A stretch of 64,000 bases of DNA from CAVTWS01 sp963738445 (GCA_963738445.1 CAVTWS010000024.1:310001-374000); one strand, 5' to 3'; shown: positions 17,981 through 27,870, counted from the stretch's first letter. Numbers and translations: made by a program. Notes: a model not told the origin generated them from the letters alone.

Positions 17981-19234
17981 ATGGCCACTCCCGCACGACC
18001 CCCCGAGACGGATCCGCGGGCCGACTCGGTGCCCGAGCTCGTGAGCCTGCCCGACATCGAAGCAGCGGCCCGCCAGATCGCTCCCCTCGCGGTGCGCACC
18101 CCACTGCGTTACAGCCATTCGCTCTCGGGGCTCACCGGGCGTGACGTGTGGTTGAAGGCCGAACATCAGCAACGAACGGGTTCGTTCAAGATCCGTGGTG
18201 CCTACAACCGGATCTCGCGTCTCGAGCCGGGCACCGCGGTGGTGGCGGCGTCGGCCGGCAACCACGCGCAAGGCGTGGCGTTGGCCGCACGTCACGCCGG
18301 CCTCGACGCGGTCATCTTCATGCCCGATACGGCGCCGCTGCCCAAGGTGCTCGCCACCGAGGGCTACGGCGCGCTGATCCGCTACGCCGGCTCGACGGTC
18401 GACGACGCGATCGTGGCGGCCCGTGAGGACGCGGCCCGGACCGGGGCCACCTTCGTGCCACCGTTCGACGATCCGTACATCATCGCCGGCCAAGGCACGC
18501 TCGGGCTCGAGCTCGCCGACGACATGCCGGTCGGCGCCACCGTCGTCGTGCCGGTCGGTGGCGGCGGTCTGATCGCCGGGGTCAGCGCGGCACTGCGGGC
18601 TCGGGGGCACACGGGACGGATCGTGGGCGTCGAGCCGACCGGCGCCGCGAGCATGGCAGCATCGCTCGCCGCCGGCCGGGTCGTCACCCTCGACACCATG
18701 TCGACCATCGCCGACGGCGTGGCGCTCAAATGCCCGTCGGCGCTGACCCTGGCCCACGCCCGCCGATTCGTCGACGATGTCGTGCTCGTCGACGACCCCG
18801 CCACCGCCGAAGCCCTCGTCCTTCTGGCCGAGCGGGCGAAAGCCGTGGTCGAACCCAGCGGCGCCCTGGGCCTGGCCGCGCTGCTCGCCGACCGGGTGCC
18901 CGGACACGAGCCGGTCGTGCTGGTCCTGTCCGGCGGCAACGTCGATCCCCTGCTGCTGGCCAAGCTGATCGACTACGGCCTGTCCGCCGCCGGCCGATAT
19001 CTCCGCATGACCGTCACGGTTCCCGACCGGCCGGGCCAGCTGGCGCGGCTCACGGCCCGGGTCGCCGAGTTGGGCGGCAACGTGTTGAGCGTCGAACACC
19101 ACCGCGAGGGGCTGCGGCTCGACGTCGGTGAGGTCGAGATCACGCTGACCATCGAGACCCGCGGCGCCACGCACCGCGACGACACGGTGGCGACCTTGCG
19201 GGCGGACGGCTTCGGCGTCGAGCTAGAAACCTAA
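17981..19234 (+). CDS. ilvA: Threonine ammonia-lyase with C-terminal ACT domain
   Basis: PLP enzyme of fold type II, about 417 residues, converting threonine (or serine) to 2-oxobutanoate and ammonia. The PLP Lys70 lies in TGSFKIRGAYN. The phosphate loop VVPVGGGGLIAG and the SAGNHAQG motif are present, as is LSGGNVDP near residue 310. A C-terminal ACT-type domain (about 345-417) begins LRMTVTVPDRPGQLARL and could bind an allosteric amino acid. One ACT domain of this length fits the short IlvA/TdcB form found in actinobacteria. ATG 17981 is chosen because similarity begins shortly after it; the frame is open upstream. Biosynthetic versus catabolic role is not decidable here. Confidence 0.87.
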   Translation: MATPARPPETDPRADSVPELVSLPDIEAAARQIAPLAVRTPLRYSHSLSGLTGRDVWLKAEHQQRTGSFKIRGAYNRISRLEPGTAVVAASAGNHAQGVALAARHAGLDAVIFMPDTAPLPKVLATEGYGALIRYAGSTVDDAIVAAREDAARTGATFVPPFDDPYIIAGQGTLGLELADDMPVGATVVVPVGGGGLIAGVSAALRARGHTGRIVGVEPTGAASMAASLAAGRVVTLDTMSTIADGVALKCPSALTLAHARRFVDDVVLVDDPATAEALVLLAERAKAVVEPSGALGLAALLADRVPGHEPVVLVLSGGNVDPLLLAKLIDYGLSAAGRYLRMTVTVPDRPGQLARLTARVAELGGNVLSVEHHREGLRLDVGEVEITLTIETRGATHRDDTVATLRADGFGVELET

Positions 19235-19322
19235 CGCCCCCCGCCCGCCCGGTACCGCCCCGAAATCTGGCGGGAAATCGCCTTCAGTGGGTGATTGTGT
19301 GCCGTAGATCAAATCCGGGTGG

Positions 19323-20676
19323 TCACACCAGGCGAGAGCTCACCCGGTACCGCACGCTCGGGAACGCCGGATGGCTGCGGGCGGCTGCCAGGTCCGGGTC
19401 GCGGTCGAGCTGGTCGAGGTGGTTCCAACCCCGATCGATGGCACCGCTCAGCACCTGGAGCGCCCGGTCGACCTGCCCACTGAGCGACATCGAGCAGGCG
19501 ACGTTGTACCAGGTGGCGGCCTCCGCATCCGGGTACCGATCGAGCAGCATCCGACCCAACTCCCCCGCCACCGGTGCATCGCCGCCGACGTGGACGATCA
19601 GGTGCATCTCCCGCAGCACCGCCAGACGGGCGAGGTCCTCGGGCCCCTCCGTGACGAACGGGATCAGCTCCGCGGCCCGACCCACGCTCACCAACGCCCG
19701 GGTCAGGCACCGGGCGGCGAAGGGGTCCGGGCTGACGGTGACGCGCTGGTAGAGCGCCTTCAAGGCGCCCGACTGGCCGCGGCGAAAGGCCAGCTCGGCG
19801 ACGACGGCGTCGTCGAGTTGGCGGTCGAACCCGCCCATGAAGGCCTCGGCCTCGTCGAGCGCCCCGAGCGACAGCGCCATGTCGGCGGCCGCCGTCGCCA
19901 CGCTGGCGCGACGGCTCACGGACGGCACCTTGGCCAGCTCGCGACGAACGTCGTCGAGTGCGGCGATGTGCCCCGAGCGGAGACGGGCGAGTGAGACCTG
20001 GAGCGCGTCGCCCGAGCCCCGAGGGTCGCTCTTCGCCAGATCGAAGTTCGACGCGGCGCAGATGCCGAAGAGCACGGCGACGAAGGTGTACCCCTGCCAC
20101 AGCGCCGCGGCCACCACCACCGCACCGACCGCGAGAGACCCGCGCCGCGCTGGTGTACCGACGCTCGTGATCGCCGGGCAGCAGGTTGGCCATGATGTTG
20201 CCGCCGTCGAGCGGCAGCACCGGCACGAGGTTGACGAGCCCCCAGCCCAGGTTGGCGAACGTGGCCAGACGCACGGCATCGTGCGCCGTGGAACCGGGCA
20301 ACGGATCGAACCAGACATCGAGCAGCAACACCACCACACCGAGGGCGAACCCGGCCGCCGGGCCGGCGAAGCTGACGCCGACCGCCTCCGATCGCGAGTG
20401 GGTGCGCACCGGCCGGTAGCTGGTGAGGCCGCCGAGCGAGTAGAGGTTGATGCGGGGCTCCGAGCCGAGGCGGCGGGCCGCGAAGGCGTGGCCGAGCTCA
20501 TGGACGAGCACCGAGACCCCGACGATCACCACCCACAGGACCGTGAAGCTGAGGGGTGCGCCGCTGCCGAACGTGAACAGGGCGGGGATCAGGAAGAACG
20601 ACCAGCCGACCGTGATCGGAAACCCGAACAGCGAGAACCGGATCCCGGGGGCGTTCTCATCGGCGCGACCGAACAT
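19323..20676 (-). CDS. M50 family site-2-type zinc metalloprotease with TPR-like tail (one frameshift)
   Basis: Integral-membrane zinc protease of about 450 residues. The first frame gives helices, the metal motif VHELGHAF (His59, Glu60, His63), and the third-ligand region LPLDGGNI with Asp157. It fits the SpoIVFB-like group of intramembrane proteases or their inactive relatives; here the key residues are intact. The frame breaks near 20148 after RRYTSA and continues in another frame (GSLAVGAVVVAAALWQGY), consistent with one extra G. The soluble tail (about 235-450) is helical with AALDDVRREL, LDEAEAFMGG and a final AATWYNVACSMSLSGQVDRA block that looks like TPR repeats. The gene ends facing the threonine ammonia-lyase gene. 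Confidence 0.75.
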
Positions 20677-20711
20677 GGTGTCCTAGGTCCCGGCCCGGTC
20701 GGTCGCCCGGC

Positions 20712-21902
20712 TCAACCCAGCTCGCTTCCGAGCACGCTGACGAACGAGACCATCTCGCCGGGGTAGCCGCCCAGGTTGTGGACCAGTCCCAGGGTGCGAT
20801 CCGTCGTGATCTGACGATCGGGCGGCGCCTGACCGCGCAGCTGCAACCACAGCTCGTAGTGCATGCGCAATCCCGACGCGCCGACGGGGTGCCCGAACGA
20901 CTTCAGTCCGCCGTCGGAGTTGACGGGCAGATCACCGGTGAGCTCGAACGCGCCGTCGAGGACGTCCTTCCAGGCGTGGCCGCGCTCGGAGAACCCGAGG
21001 TCTTCCATGAGGACGAGCTCGGTGGGCGTGAAGCAGTCGTGCACCTCGGCCAGCGCCAGCTGGGACCGCGGATCGGTGACGCCCGCCTGCCGGTAGGCCT
21101 CGTCGGCCGCCATCTCGCACTCGGGCAGCGTGGTGAAGTCGTACGCCGGGTCGATCACGCCGGCCCCCGTACCGGCCACGAACGACAGGCCCTTGATGTA
21201 CAGCGGGTTGGCCGTGTATCTGTGGGCGTCCTCGGCCCGGCACAGGATCGCCGCCGCGGCGCCGTCGGCCACACCGGCGCAGTCGAACACCGACAAACGC
21301 CCGGCGACCGCCGCCATCTGGCAGATCTGCTCGGCCGACGTCTCCTTTCGGAACTGCGCCAGCGGATTCCGGGCCCCGTTGTAGTGGTTCTTCTCGGCGA
21401 TCTTGGCCACGACGAACCGGAGCTCCTCCTCCGACACGCCGTACTTCTTCGCGTACGCCGGCAACAACAAGCTGTACATCGCCGCCGCCGTGAGGCTGCG
21501 CTGGGTGCCGTCGCCCGGAATCGGCGCGGCGTTGAGCCCCTGGTAGCCGCCGTCTTTGACCTTCTCGACGCCCAGGGCCATCACGACGTCGTAGGCACCG
21601 CTCGCCACCGCGTAGGCGGCTTGCCGCATGGCCTCGGAACCCGTCGCGCAATAGTTCTCGACCCGGGTGACGGGCTTGCCCTCGATCTTGAGCGGCGCCG
21701 ACAGGGTGATGCCCGCCATGCCGGACTGGGCGGTCCCCAACCAGAAGGCATCGACGTCGTCCTGCTTCACGCCCGCCGAGGCGTACGTGAGCTGGGCCGC
21801 TTCGATGATCATGTCGTCGCGGCTCTTGTCGAAGTGCTCCCGGAACGGGATGCACCCCATGCCGATGATCGCCACCCGGTCCTTGATGCCGTGTGAAGCC
21901 AT
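20712..21902 (-). CDS. Thiolase family protein (acetyl-CoA acetyltransferase/SCP2-thiolase type)
   Basis: Thiolase of 396 residues with intact catalytic residues: nucleophile Cys85 in VENYCATGSEAM, the His of AEVHDCFTPTE, and the GHP of SFGHPVGASG. It cleaves or forms beta-ketoacyl-CoA. The short C-terminus and overall pattern place it with SCP2/lipid-transfer-type and archaeal-type acetoacetyl-CoA thiolases, which often work with a DUF35 protein. The gene lies 18 bases downstream of an HMG-CoA-synthase-like protein that carries just such a C-terminal OB domain, so the two products probably form one complex. No frameshift is seen. Substrate unknown. Confidence 0.85.
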   Translation of the reverse strand: MASHGIKDRVAIIGMGCIPFREHFDKSRDDMIIEAAQLTYASAGVKQDDVDAFWLGTAQSGMAGITLSAPLKIEGKPVTRVENYCATGSEAMRQAAYAVASGAYDVVMALGVEKVKDGGYQGLNAAPIPGDGTQRSLTAAAMYSLLLPAYAKKYGVSEEELRFVVAKIAEKNHYNGARNPLAQFRKETSAEQICQMAAVAGRLSVFDCAGVADGAAAAILCRAEDAHRYTANPLYIKGLSFVAGTGAGVIDPAYDFTTLPECEMAADEAYRQAGVTDPRSQLALAEVHDCFTPTELVLMEDLGFSERGHAWKDVLDGAFELTGDLPVNSDGGLKSFGHPVGASGLRMHYELWLQLRGQAPPDRQITTDRTLGLVHNLGGYPGEMVSFVSVLGSELG

Positions 21903-21920
21903 GGTGTCACCCTCCTCGTG

Positions 21921-23326
21921 TCACGCCCCGCGAACGGGGCGAGCTTTCCAGAAGTAGTTGTGGATGCCGTCTCCGGTGGAGAGGCGACGGAAGGTCATCT
22001 CGACGCGATCACCGATCTCGACGGTACCGGCATCCACGTCGGTCAGCTCCAGGGGGCGCGGCCGCCCCCGTCGAAGTCGACCACGGCGAAGACGATCGGA
22101 GGGCTCGGCGAGTACGCCAGCCGATCGACCGTGGAGGTGACCACCGTGCCTTCGAGATCGGCCATGGGCACGGGTTCCATGTCGTCGACGCTGCCGGTGC
22201 TGAACGACACCCGAGCCGGGGGCATGTGCACCGCCCCGGTCTCCCGGTCGCGGCTGCCGACGAAACCGTACTTCCAGTCCCGGGTGCGGGCCGAGGCCGA
22301 CGACGACGTGCGATCGGGGGCCGGCCGGTTGGGGGGCTGCGGGGTGAGGATTCCGCGCCAGGCCAGGTACTTCGAGTACGTGACGGCACCACCGTTGGCC
22401 ACCTGGGTGACGACGGTGCGGAGCGGCCGATACGAGGCCAGCGCCGGCGTGGTGCGGAACAGCAACACCTCGACGCCGTCGGCCACCACCACCAGGGCGA
22501 TCACCTGGCCGGGCTCGGCCGTGTCGAGGGCGTGGGCGAGCGTGAGCCCAGCCTGGGCGGCACCCGTGTTGCCCACGACCGAGGCGAGGTCATCGGCCAC
22601 GGCGGTGGCTCCGAGCGACCCGGCGAGGCGTTTGGCGGCCCGCTCGTGGAAGCCGACGACCACGGCCGTGGTGACATCGGCCGGCTCCAGGCCGGCTTCG
22701 GCGAGCGCCCGCTTCCAGGCGTCGGCGCCGAGCGGGCCGTAGATCGTCTCACCGAGGCGCTCCTCCCACTGCCGGTTCGAGAGGTCGCCGGGCGTGCGCC
22801 AGCGGTCGACGAACTCGGCCGTCGCCGACGCCGACGCGATCAGCTCGGCGATCACCGGCGCCGATGGTGAGTCGTCGCCCACCAGGACCGCGGCGGCGCC
22901 GTCGCCCCCACCTGACTCGTCGGCGCTCGTGGGCAACCCGACGCGGATCCCGGCCGTCACGACCAGCGTGTTGCCCGCCGAGCGCAGGCCCAGACGCAGC
23001 GCACCGACTCCGGAGCGCACGGCGCCACCCACGTCGAGGGCGGGCGTGGCGGGGTCGAGCCGCAGGGCGGCGTGGATCGCCGTGGCGTTGGTCTTCTCCA
23101 GGTACGCCGGCTCGGCGGTGGCGAACAGAAGTTGATCGATCACGGAGCCGTCGACCGACCGCAAGGCGAAACGCGCGGCTTCGACGCCCATCGTCGTGGT
23201 GTCCTCGTCGAACGACGCCACCGACCGGCTGCCCCGGCCACCACCGCTCCCCATGACCTCGCTGATGGACTTGCGGTCGAGCCGGCGGTACGGCACGTAC
23301 CCGGCGTAGCTGATGATTCCTCGCAC
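21921..23326 (-). CDS. HMG-CoA synthase-like/DUF35 OB-fold fusion protein (one frameshift)
   Basis: About 468 codons from GTG 23326. The first part (MRGIISYAGYVPYRRLDR through about residue 300) follows the 3-oxoacyl-synthase-III/HMG-CoA synthase fold. The last about 125 residues form a DUF35-like OB domain (WKYGFVGSRDRETGAVHMPP, then FSTGSVDDME). In the region where HMG-CoA synthases carry the nucleophilic Cys (ACKAGT type), this protein reads GGAVRSGVGAL, so the Cys seems to be lost. The frame breaks near 22060 in a C-run; an extra C restores LELTDVDAGTVEIGDRVEM and a natural stop at 21921. It lies 18 bases before the thiolase gene and may act as structural partner. Divergent from P450. Confidence 0.72.
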
Positions 23327-23415
23327 CCGGCCACGATACGCCGTCGCCGTGGTTGGCCCGTCCTCGGCTCGCGGCGCGACACTGGGTCCATGACGACCAA
23401 GGGGAACAGTCGCCG

Positions 23416-24717
23416 ATGACCAGCGCCGAATGGACACCCGCCACGATCCTGGCCGCCGCCCGCGACAGCGGCGAGGCGGGCTACGACCCGTTCGAGGCCT
23501 TCGACGAAGCCATGGGGTCGGCGGTCGACTCGCCCTATCCGGTGTACGGCGAGCTGCTGTCGGAGTGCCCGGTCCACGCCGGCTCCCAGTCGCACCGGTT
23601 CGGCGAGACCACGATGTCGGCCGACGACATGATGGGCGCCGGCCGCCCCCAGTTCAACGCCTATTCGTTCACGGCCGTCGAGTCCGTGCTTCGCGACGGC
23701 GACGCCTTCTCCTCCGTGGGGTACGACGAGACCATCGCCCTCGTGATGGGTCGCACCATTCTGGGGATGGACGAGCCCGAGCACGGTCGATACCGCAAAC
23801 TCATCCAGCAGGCGTTCACCAAGAAGCAGATGGACCGCTGGGAGGTCGACTACGTCGAGCCCCTCGTGAACTGGTACATCGACGCCTTCGCCGAGCGGGG
23901 CCGGGCCGACCTCGTCACCGAGTTCACGTTCATGTACCCGGTGCATGTGATCGCCACCGCCATCGGTCTGCCCATCGGCGAGCTGCCGTGGTTCTACCGG
24001 TCGGCCGTCGAGATCACGAACCTCACCGGAGCTCCCGAGCGCGGCTACCTGGCCGCCCAGAACTTGTACGGCCGCCTGAAGGAGCTCATCGACGACCGGC
24101 GCCACTCACCGGCCGACGACCTCATCGGCGTCCTCGTGTCCGCCTCCTTCCCCGACACCGATGGCAGTGGCGCCGAGGCGCTGACGGACGACGAGATCAT
24201 CGCCTTCATCCGCCTTCTGCTCCCGGCCGGAGCGGAGACCACCTACCGTTCCACCAGCAACCTGCTGTTCGGGCTGCTCACCCATCCCGATCAGCTCGCG
24301 GCTGTCCGGTCCGATCGTTCCCTCGTTCCCCAAGCGATCGAGGAGGCCGTGCGTTGGGAGCCGCCCCTCACCTCCATCTCGCGCCGGGCCACCCGTGACG
24401 TTGAGCTCGACGGCGTGGCCGTACCATCCGGTGCCCAGATCGCGGTATGCATGGGCGCCGCCAACCACGATCCCACTCGCTACGACCGGCCCGACGAGTT
24501 CGACATCTTCCGGACCGCCAAAGGGCACATGTCCTTCGCCAGCGGCCCGCACCTGTGCCTGGGCATCCACCTGGCCCGCATGGAGATGCGGGTGGCCTTG
24601 GAGGCCGTGCTCGACCGGCTCCCGAACCTCCGCCTCGACCCCGACGCTGAGGCTCCGCAGATCAAGGGCCTCGGTTTCCGGGCGCCCCACCACCTGCCCG
24701 TCGTGTTCGACGCGTAA
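23416..24717 (+). CDS. Cytochrome P450
   Basis: Second P450, 433 residues. I-helix LLLPAGAETTYRST (about 269-282) carries the acid-alcohol pair region, the K-helix is EEAVRWEPP, and the heme loop FASGPHLCLGIHLAR places the Cys ligand at about 381. The N-terminal segment is longer than in the first P450 and contains a Met/Asp-rich insert. ATG 23416 is supported by GGGGAA upstream; the frame is open further up. It is divergent from the HMG-CoA-synthase-like/thiolase operon with a gap of about 90 bases. By family style it oxidises a hydrophobic small molecule. No redox partner gene is nearby. Confidence 0.86.
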   Translation: MTSAEWTPATILAAARDSGEAGYDPFEAFDEAMGSAVDSPYPVYGELLSECPVHAGSQSHRFGETTMSADDMMGAGRPQFNAYSFTAVESVLRDGDAFSSVGYDETIALVMGRTILGMDEPEHGRYRKLIQQAFTKKQMDRWEVDYVEPLVNWYIDAFAERGRADLVTEFTFMYPVHVIATAIGLPIGELPWFYRSAVEITNLTGAPERGYLAAQNLYGRLKELIDDRRHSPADDLIGVLVSASFPDTDGSGAEALTDDEIIAFIRLLLPAGAETTYRSTSNLLFGLLTHPDQLAAVRSDRSLVPQAIEEAVRWEPPLTSISRRATRDVELDGVAVPSGAQIAVCMGAANHDPTRYDRPDEFDIFRTAKGHMSFASGPHLCLGIHLARMEMRVALEAVLDRLPNLRLDPDAEAPQIKGLGFRAPHHLPVVFDA

Positions 24718-24732
24718 GACGGCCCCGACCCG

Positions 24733-26659
24733 CTACTGCAGCGGCGGGTCGACGCAACCCTCGGTGCCGCCGGTCCCCGTCGAGACCGGATCGACGAAGT
24801 GCGGCGTGAACCCACTGCCGCCATCGGCCGTGTTGATCCAGCGGATGAACCCGCGGGCCAGAGCTTCGGCTTCGACCTGCTGGACATCGGCACGGGCGAG
24901 CAGGGCCGCCTCGGACGGGCTGCTCAGGTACGCCGGCTCGGTGATCACGGACGGCACATCGCCCGAGTAGCGATGGATGCCGTAGAGGTCGTCGCCATCC
25001 TCGCGGAGGCGTGAGGTGACCCCACGGCTCGTACCGGTCCAGTTGATGGAGTACTGGGAGAACGCCGACCGAAGCTCCTCGTACATGATCCCGGCCAGGC
25101 GCCGGGCCTCGACGGAGTCGTGCTTGTAGTACGCCTCGGGGGCCGGAGCGGAGCGGGCACCGGGCGAACCGCCGTTGTGGTGGATGGACAGGAACGCCCG
25201 GGGCCGCAGCGAGTCGGCGAGCACGGCGCGGCTGACCAGCGGGATGCGGATGTCGGTCATGCGGGTCAGCGCGACGCTGTAGCCCTGGGACCGCAGGAGG
25301 TCAGCCAGACGGTTGGCGACCTCGAGGTTGAGACGCTTCTCCACCAGACCGTTGGCCCCCACGGCGCCCGATTCCGAGCCCCCATGGCCGGGATCGATCA
25401 CGAAGTCGACCGTGGGGATGAAGGTGCCGCGGGTGATCTCGGCCTCGTTGAAACAGGGGGTGTGGACCCGCCAACCACCGTTCGGAAGGTTGGCGATCAC
25501 CGAGACGAGGTGGCCCGTCGGGGTGAGCACGGCACCGGGTCCACCTCCGGTGGACGATCCGACGAACACGTTGCGACAGGCCACGGCCGGGTTCGGACCG
25601 CCGCCGGCGTCGATGCCGAACACGCAGACCTGATGCGGACCGTTGGCCACGGCGAGATCCAGGTGGTAGCCGTGCCGATCGCCGAGACCGAACACCGCGC
25701 CGACGTCGGCCCGGCTCTGGCTGGCCGGCGCCGCCGCCGCGAACACGTTGTCCACGTAGATGTGCACGTCGATCGACCCCGTGGTGTCGGGGTCGAGGGC
25801 CCATCCGTCAAGGGTGAGTGACCCCACTCCGGGCGTCGCTCCATCGAGCGAACCGATGGGCAGACGGTTCCCGGTCAGCGACGTGGGCACCGTGCCGGTG
25901 CCGAAGGGGCGGCAGACGACGGCCGGGTTCGGTCCCAGGCCGCCGGCGTCGATGCCGAAGACGCACACCTGCCACCGCGCCGGCCGGTACGGGCACCGAC
26001 AGCCGAAAACCGTGGAGATCGCCGTTTCCGAACACTGCACCCACGTCAGGACGGTTCAGGTCGGCCGGCCCGGCCCCGGCGAAGACACCGTCGGCGTAGA
26101 CGTGGACATCGATCGACCCGGTGCTGTCGGGATCGAGCGCCCACCCGTGCAGCGTCACGCTGCCACCCGGTCCACCCTCCACCAGATCGAGGAGCCCGAA
26201 CGGAAGTCCCGACGGTGCCGCGGAGGGCGTGGACGAACCGAACCGGCGACACCCGATGCGCGTGTTCGAACCGGGACCGACATCGATGGCGAAGGCACAC
26301 GCTTCACCGGACGCGCCTGCGGGCACCTCGATCCGGAATCCCGTCGCGGCGCCGAGGCCGGTACGGGTGGCGACATCGGGACGGGACAGATCGGCGTTGC
26401 CGGCACCGGCCAGGCGACCATCGACGTAGACGTGGACCACGATGGGGCCACCCACGTCACGATCGGCCGCCCAGCCCGAAACCACGACGCTGCCCGCTCC
26501 CCGACCGACGGTGTCGATGGCCCCGATCGGGTCGCCGGCGGCGGCAAACGCCGGGGATGACGACCCAGCGGCGACGGTGAGGCCGGTCAGGAGAGCCAAA
26601 ACGAGCAGGGTGGGGACACGACGGCGACGCACCCGGGCGATGGTACCGACTCCACCCAC
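24733..26659 (-). CDS. Secreted N-acetylmuramoyl-L-alanine amidase with GWALDPD repeats (one frameshift)
   Basis: Exported protein of about 640 residues. An Arg-rich N-terminus and hydrophobic segment end in PAFAAAG (signal peptide). Three repeats of about 85-90 residues follow, each with GWA(A/L)D(R/P)D, an HVYVDG-type strand, a RPDVGAVFG loop and an (V/A)C(V/A)F(G/A)ID strand. The C-terminal catalytic domain is Amidase_3: VIDPGHGGSESGAVG with the first zinc His, Glu in GLVEKRLNLEVA, SIHHNG with the second His, and ITEPAYLSSPSEA with the catalytic Glu. It would cut the peptide from MurNAc in peptidoglycan. The frame shifts near 25975 inside the second repeat, consistent with one extra G. GTG 26659 is the likely start. 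Confidence 0.78.
25555..26540 (-). repeat. Three GWALDPD coding repeats in the amidase N-terminal half
   Basis: Three tandem units of roughly 260-280 bases each encode GWAADRD, GWALDPDSTGSIDVHVY and GWALDPDTTGSIDVHIY openings, and end in an F(A/G)ID(V/A)GPG or GPNPAV motif with a Cys-Arg pair. Copies two and three are the most alike. The frameshift at about 25975 lies in copy two. Confidence 0.75.
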
Positions 26660-26731
26660 CGCACCTGTGCACTCTGTGCGACCTCCAGCGTCGGAATTCG
26701 CGCGCAGTTCAGGCGTCGGGGTGCTGAGGCG

Positions 26732-27382
26732 TCAGTCGGCGGTGGCGAGACCGATCGGGCAGCTCACGCCGGTGCCGCCCAGCCCGCAATAGCCGTTGGG
26801 GTTCTTGCCCAGGTACTGCTGGTGATACGGCTCGGCGTAGTAGAAGGCCGGCGCCGGCACGACCTCGGTCGTGATCTCGCCGTAGTGCCGTTTGGCCAGC
26901 TCGGAGCTGAACGCCTGCGTCGCCCGCTCTGCCGCCTCGCGTTGAGCCTCGGTGAACCAGTAGATCCCCGAGCGGTACTGCGTGCCGGCATCGTTGCCCT
27001 GCCGCATGCCCTGGGTCGGATCGTGGCTCTCGTAGAACACCTTGAGCAGGGACTCGTAGCTCACCTGCGAGGGGTCGAACACGACCAGCACGACTTCGTT
27101 GTGCCCGGTGCGACCGCTGCACACCTCCTCGTACGTGGGGTTCGGGGTGTACCCGGCGGCGTACCCGACGGCCGACGTGAACACGCCCGGGGTCTGCCAG
27201 AACTTGCGCTCGGCCCCCCAGAAGCAGCCCATGCCGAACATGGCCTGCTGGAACCCGTCGGGAAACGGCGGCGTGAGCGGGTGGCCATTGACGAAGTGGG
27301 TGTCGGGGACCGGCATGGTCTCGGACCGGCCGCGCAGGGCGTCCGCGGGGTCGGGCATCTGGGACTTCTTGTGGAACAGCAC
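26732..27382 (-). CDS. msrA: Peptide-methionine (S)-S-oxide reductase MsrA
   Basis: Cytosolic repair enzyme of about 216 residues that reduces the S-epimer of methionine sulfoxide. The catalytic motif is GMGCFWGAE with Cys53. The conserved VGYAGG-type block is YAAGYTPNPTYEEVCSG, and FWESHDPTQG appears as FYESHDPTQG. The C-terminus has GYCGLGGTGVSCP with two resolving Cys, as in the long E. coli-type MsrA. Start is GTG 27382, with GAGGAG 8-13 bases upstream; the frame is open 14 codons further but without a ribosome-binding site. It stands alone; MsrB is not in the window. Confidence 0.93.
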   Translation of the reverse strand: MLFHKKSQMPDPADALRGRSETMPVPDTHFVNGHPLTPPFPDGFQQAMFGMGCFWGAERKFWQTPGVFTSAVGYAAGYTPNPTYEEVCSGRTGHNEVVLVVFDPSQVSYESLLKVFYESHDPTQGMRQGNDAGTQYRSGIYWFTEAQREAAERATQAFSSELAKRHYGEITTEVVPAPAFYYAEPYHQQYLGKNPNGYCGLGGTGVSCPIGLATAD

Positions 27383-27477
27383 GATTGCTCCTCGTGGCGT
27401 GGGATCGGCCGTCGCGGCCGGCACCGGATGTCAACACTCTGCCGGGCCGGATCGTTCCCCGCACGCTTCGAGGGCCG

Positions 27478-27870
27478 ATGCGCTACACAAGGGGGGTGCA
27501 GCTGCTGACCAATGGTTCCTTCACGGTGACGTTCGTGGGCTGGGAGCACACGACGACCCTCCGGTCGGAGGTGTCGATACCGCGCCCGCGCATCACGTCG
27601 ATGGAGTTCCACGACGAGTACTCCGATCCCGGTGGCGTGTGGAGGAGCGGAGGCACGGGGATACCCGGCGTCCTGTACGCCGGGCGGTTCCGGCGACGCG
27701 GGCAGCGAGAGGTGTGGTTCCTCCAGGGCGCTCGGGGGATTCGACGGGTCCGGGCCCGGAACGTGCTCGAGGTGACGAGCGATCAACCCGACGCCCGGCG
27801 CCTACTCCTGACCTGCGACCCGACCGAGGCCGACCGGATCCTCGCCTGGTACCGACACGCCCAGGCCTGA
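27478..27870 (+). CDS. Small protein, probable bacterial PH-like domain
   Basis: Protein of about 130 residues of unknown function. The pattern of a strand-rich domain with SGGTGIPGVLYAGRFRRRG, VWFLQGARGIRRVRARN and a closing DPTEADRILAWYRH helix resembles small bacterial pleckstrin-homology-like proteins, in which a G-x-x-x-PG-x-x-x-G turn and a DP-preceded C-terminal helix recur. No signal peptide or membrane helix is seen. ATG 27478 is preceded by GAGGG. It is divergent from msrA and followed about 95 bases later by a histidine phosphatase gene. The PH assignment is from pattern memory and could be wrong. Confidence 0.6.
   Translation: MRYTRGVQLLTNGSFTVTFVGWEHTTTLRSEVSIPRPRITSMEFHDEYSDPGGVWRSGGTGIPGVLYAGRFRRRGQREVWFLQGARGIRRVRARNVLEVTSDQPDARRLLLTCDPTEADRILAWYRHAQA

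Noticed and set aside
19235..19322. Terminator between ilvA and the M50 protease gene
   Set aside because: Only a 4-bp GGCG/CGCC pairing with no T-run was visible, too weak to call.
5247..24717. KstR-type palindromic operators near the P450 and CoA-ligase genes
   Set aside because: No convincing AAC-NN-GTT-type palindrome was found by eye in the intergenic gaps; matches inside genes were not counted.
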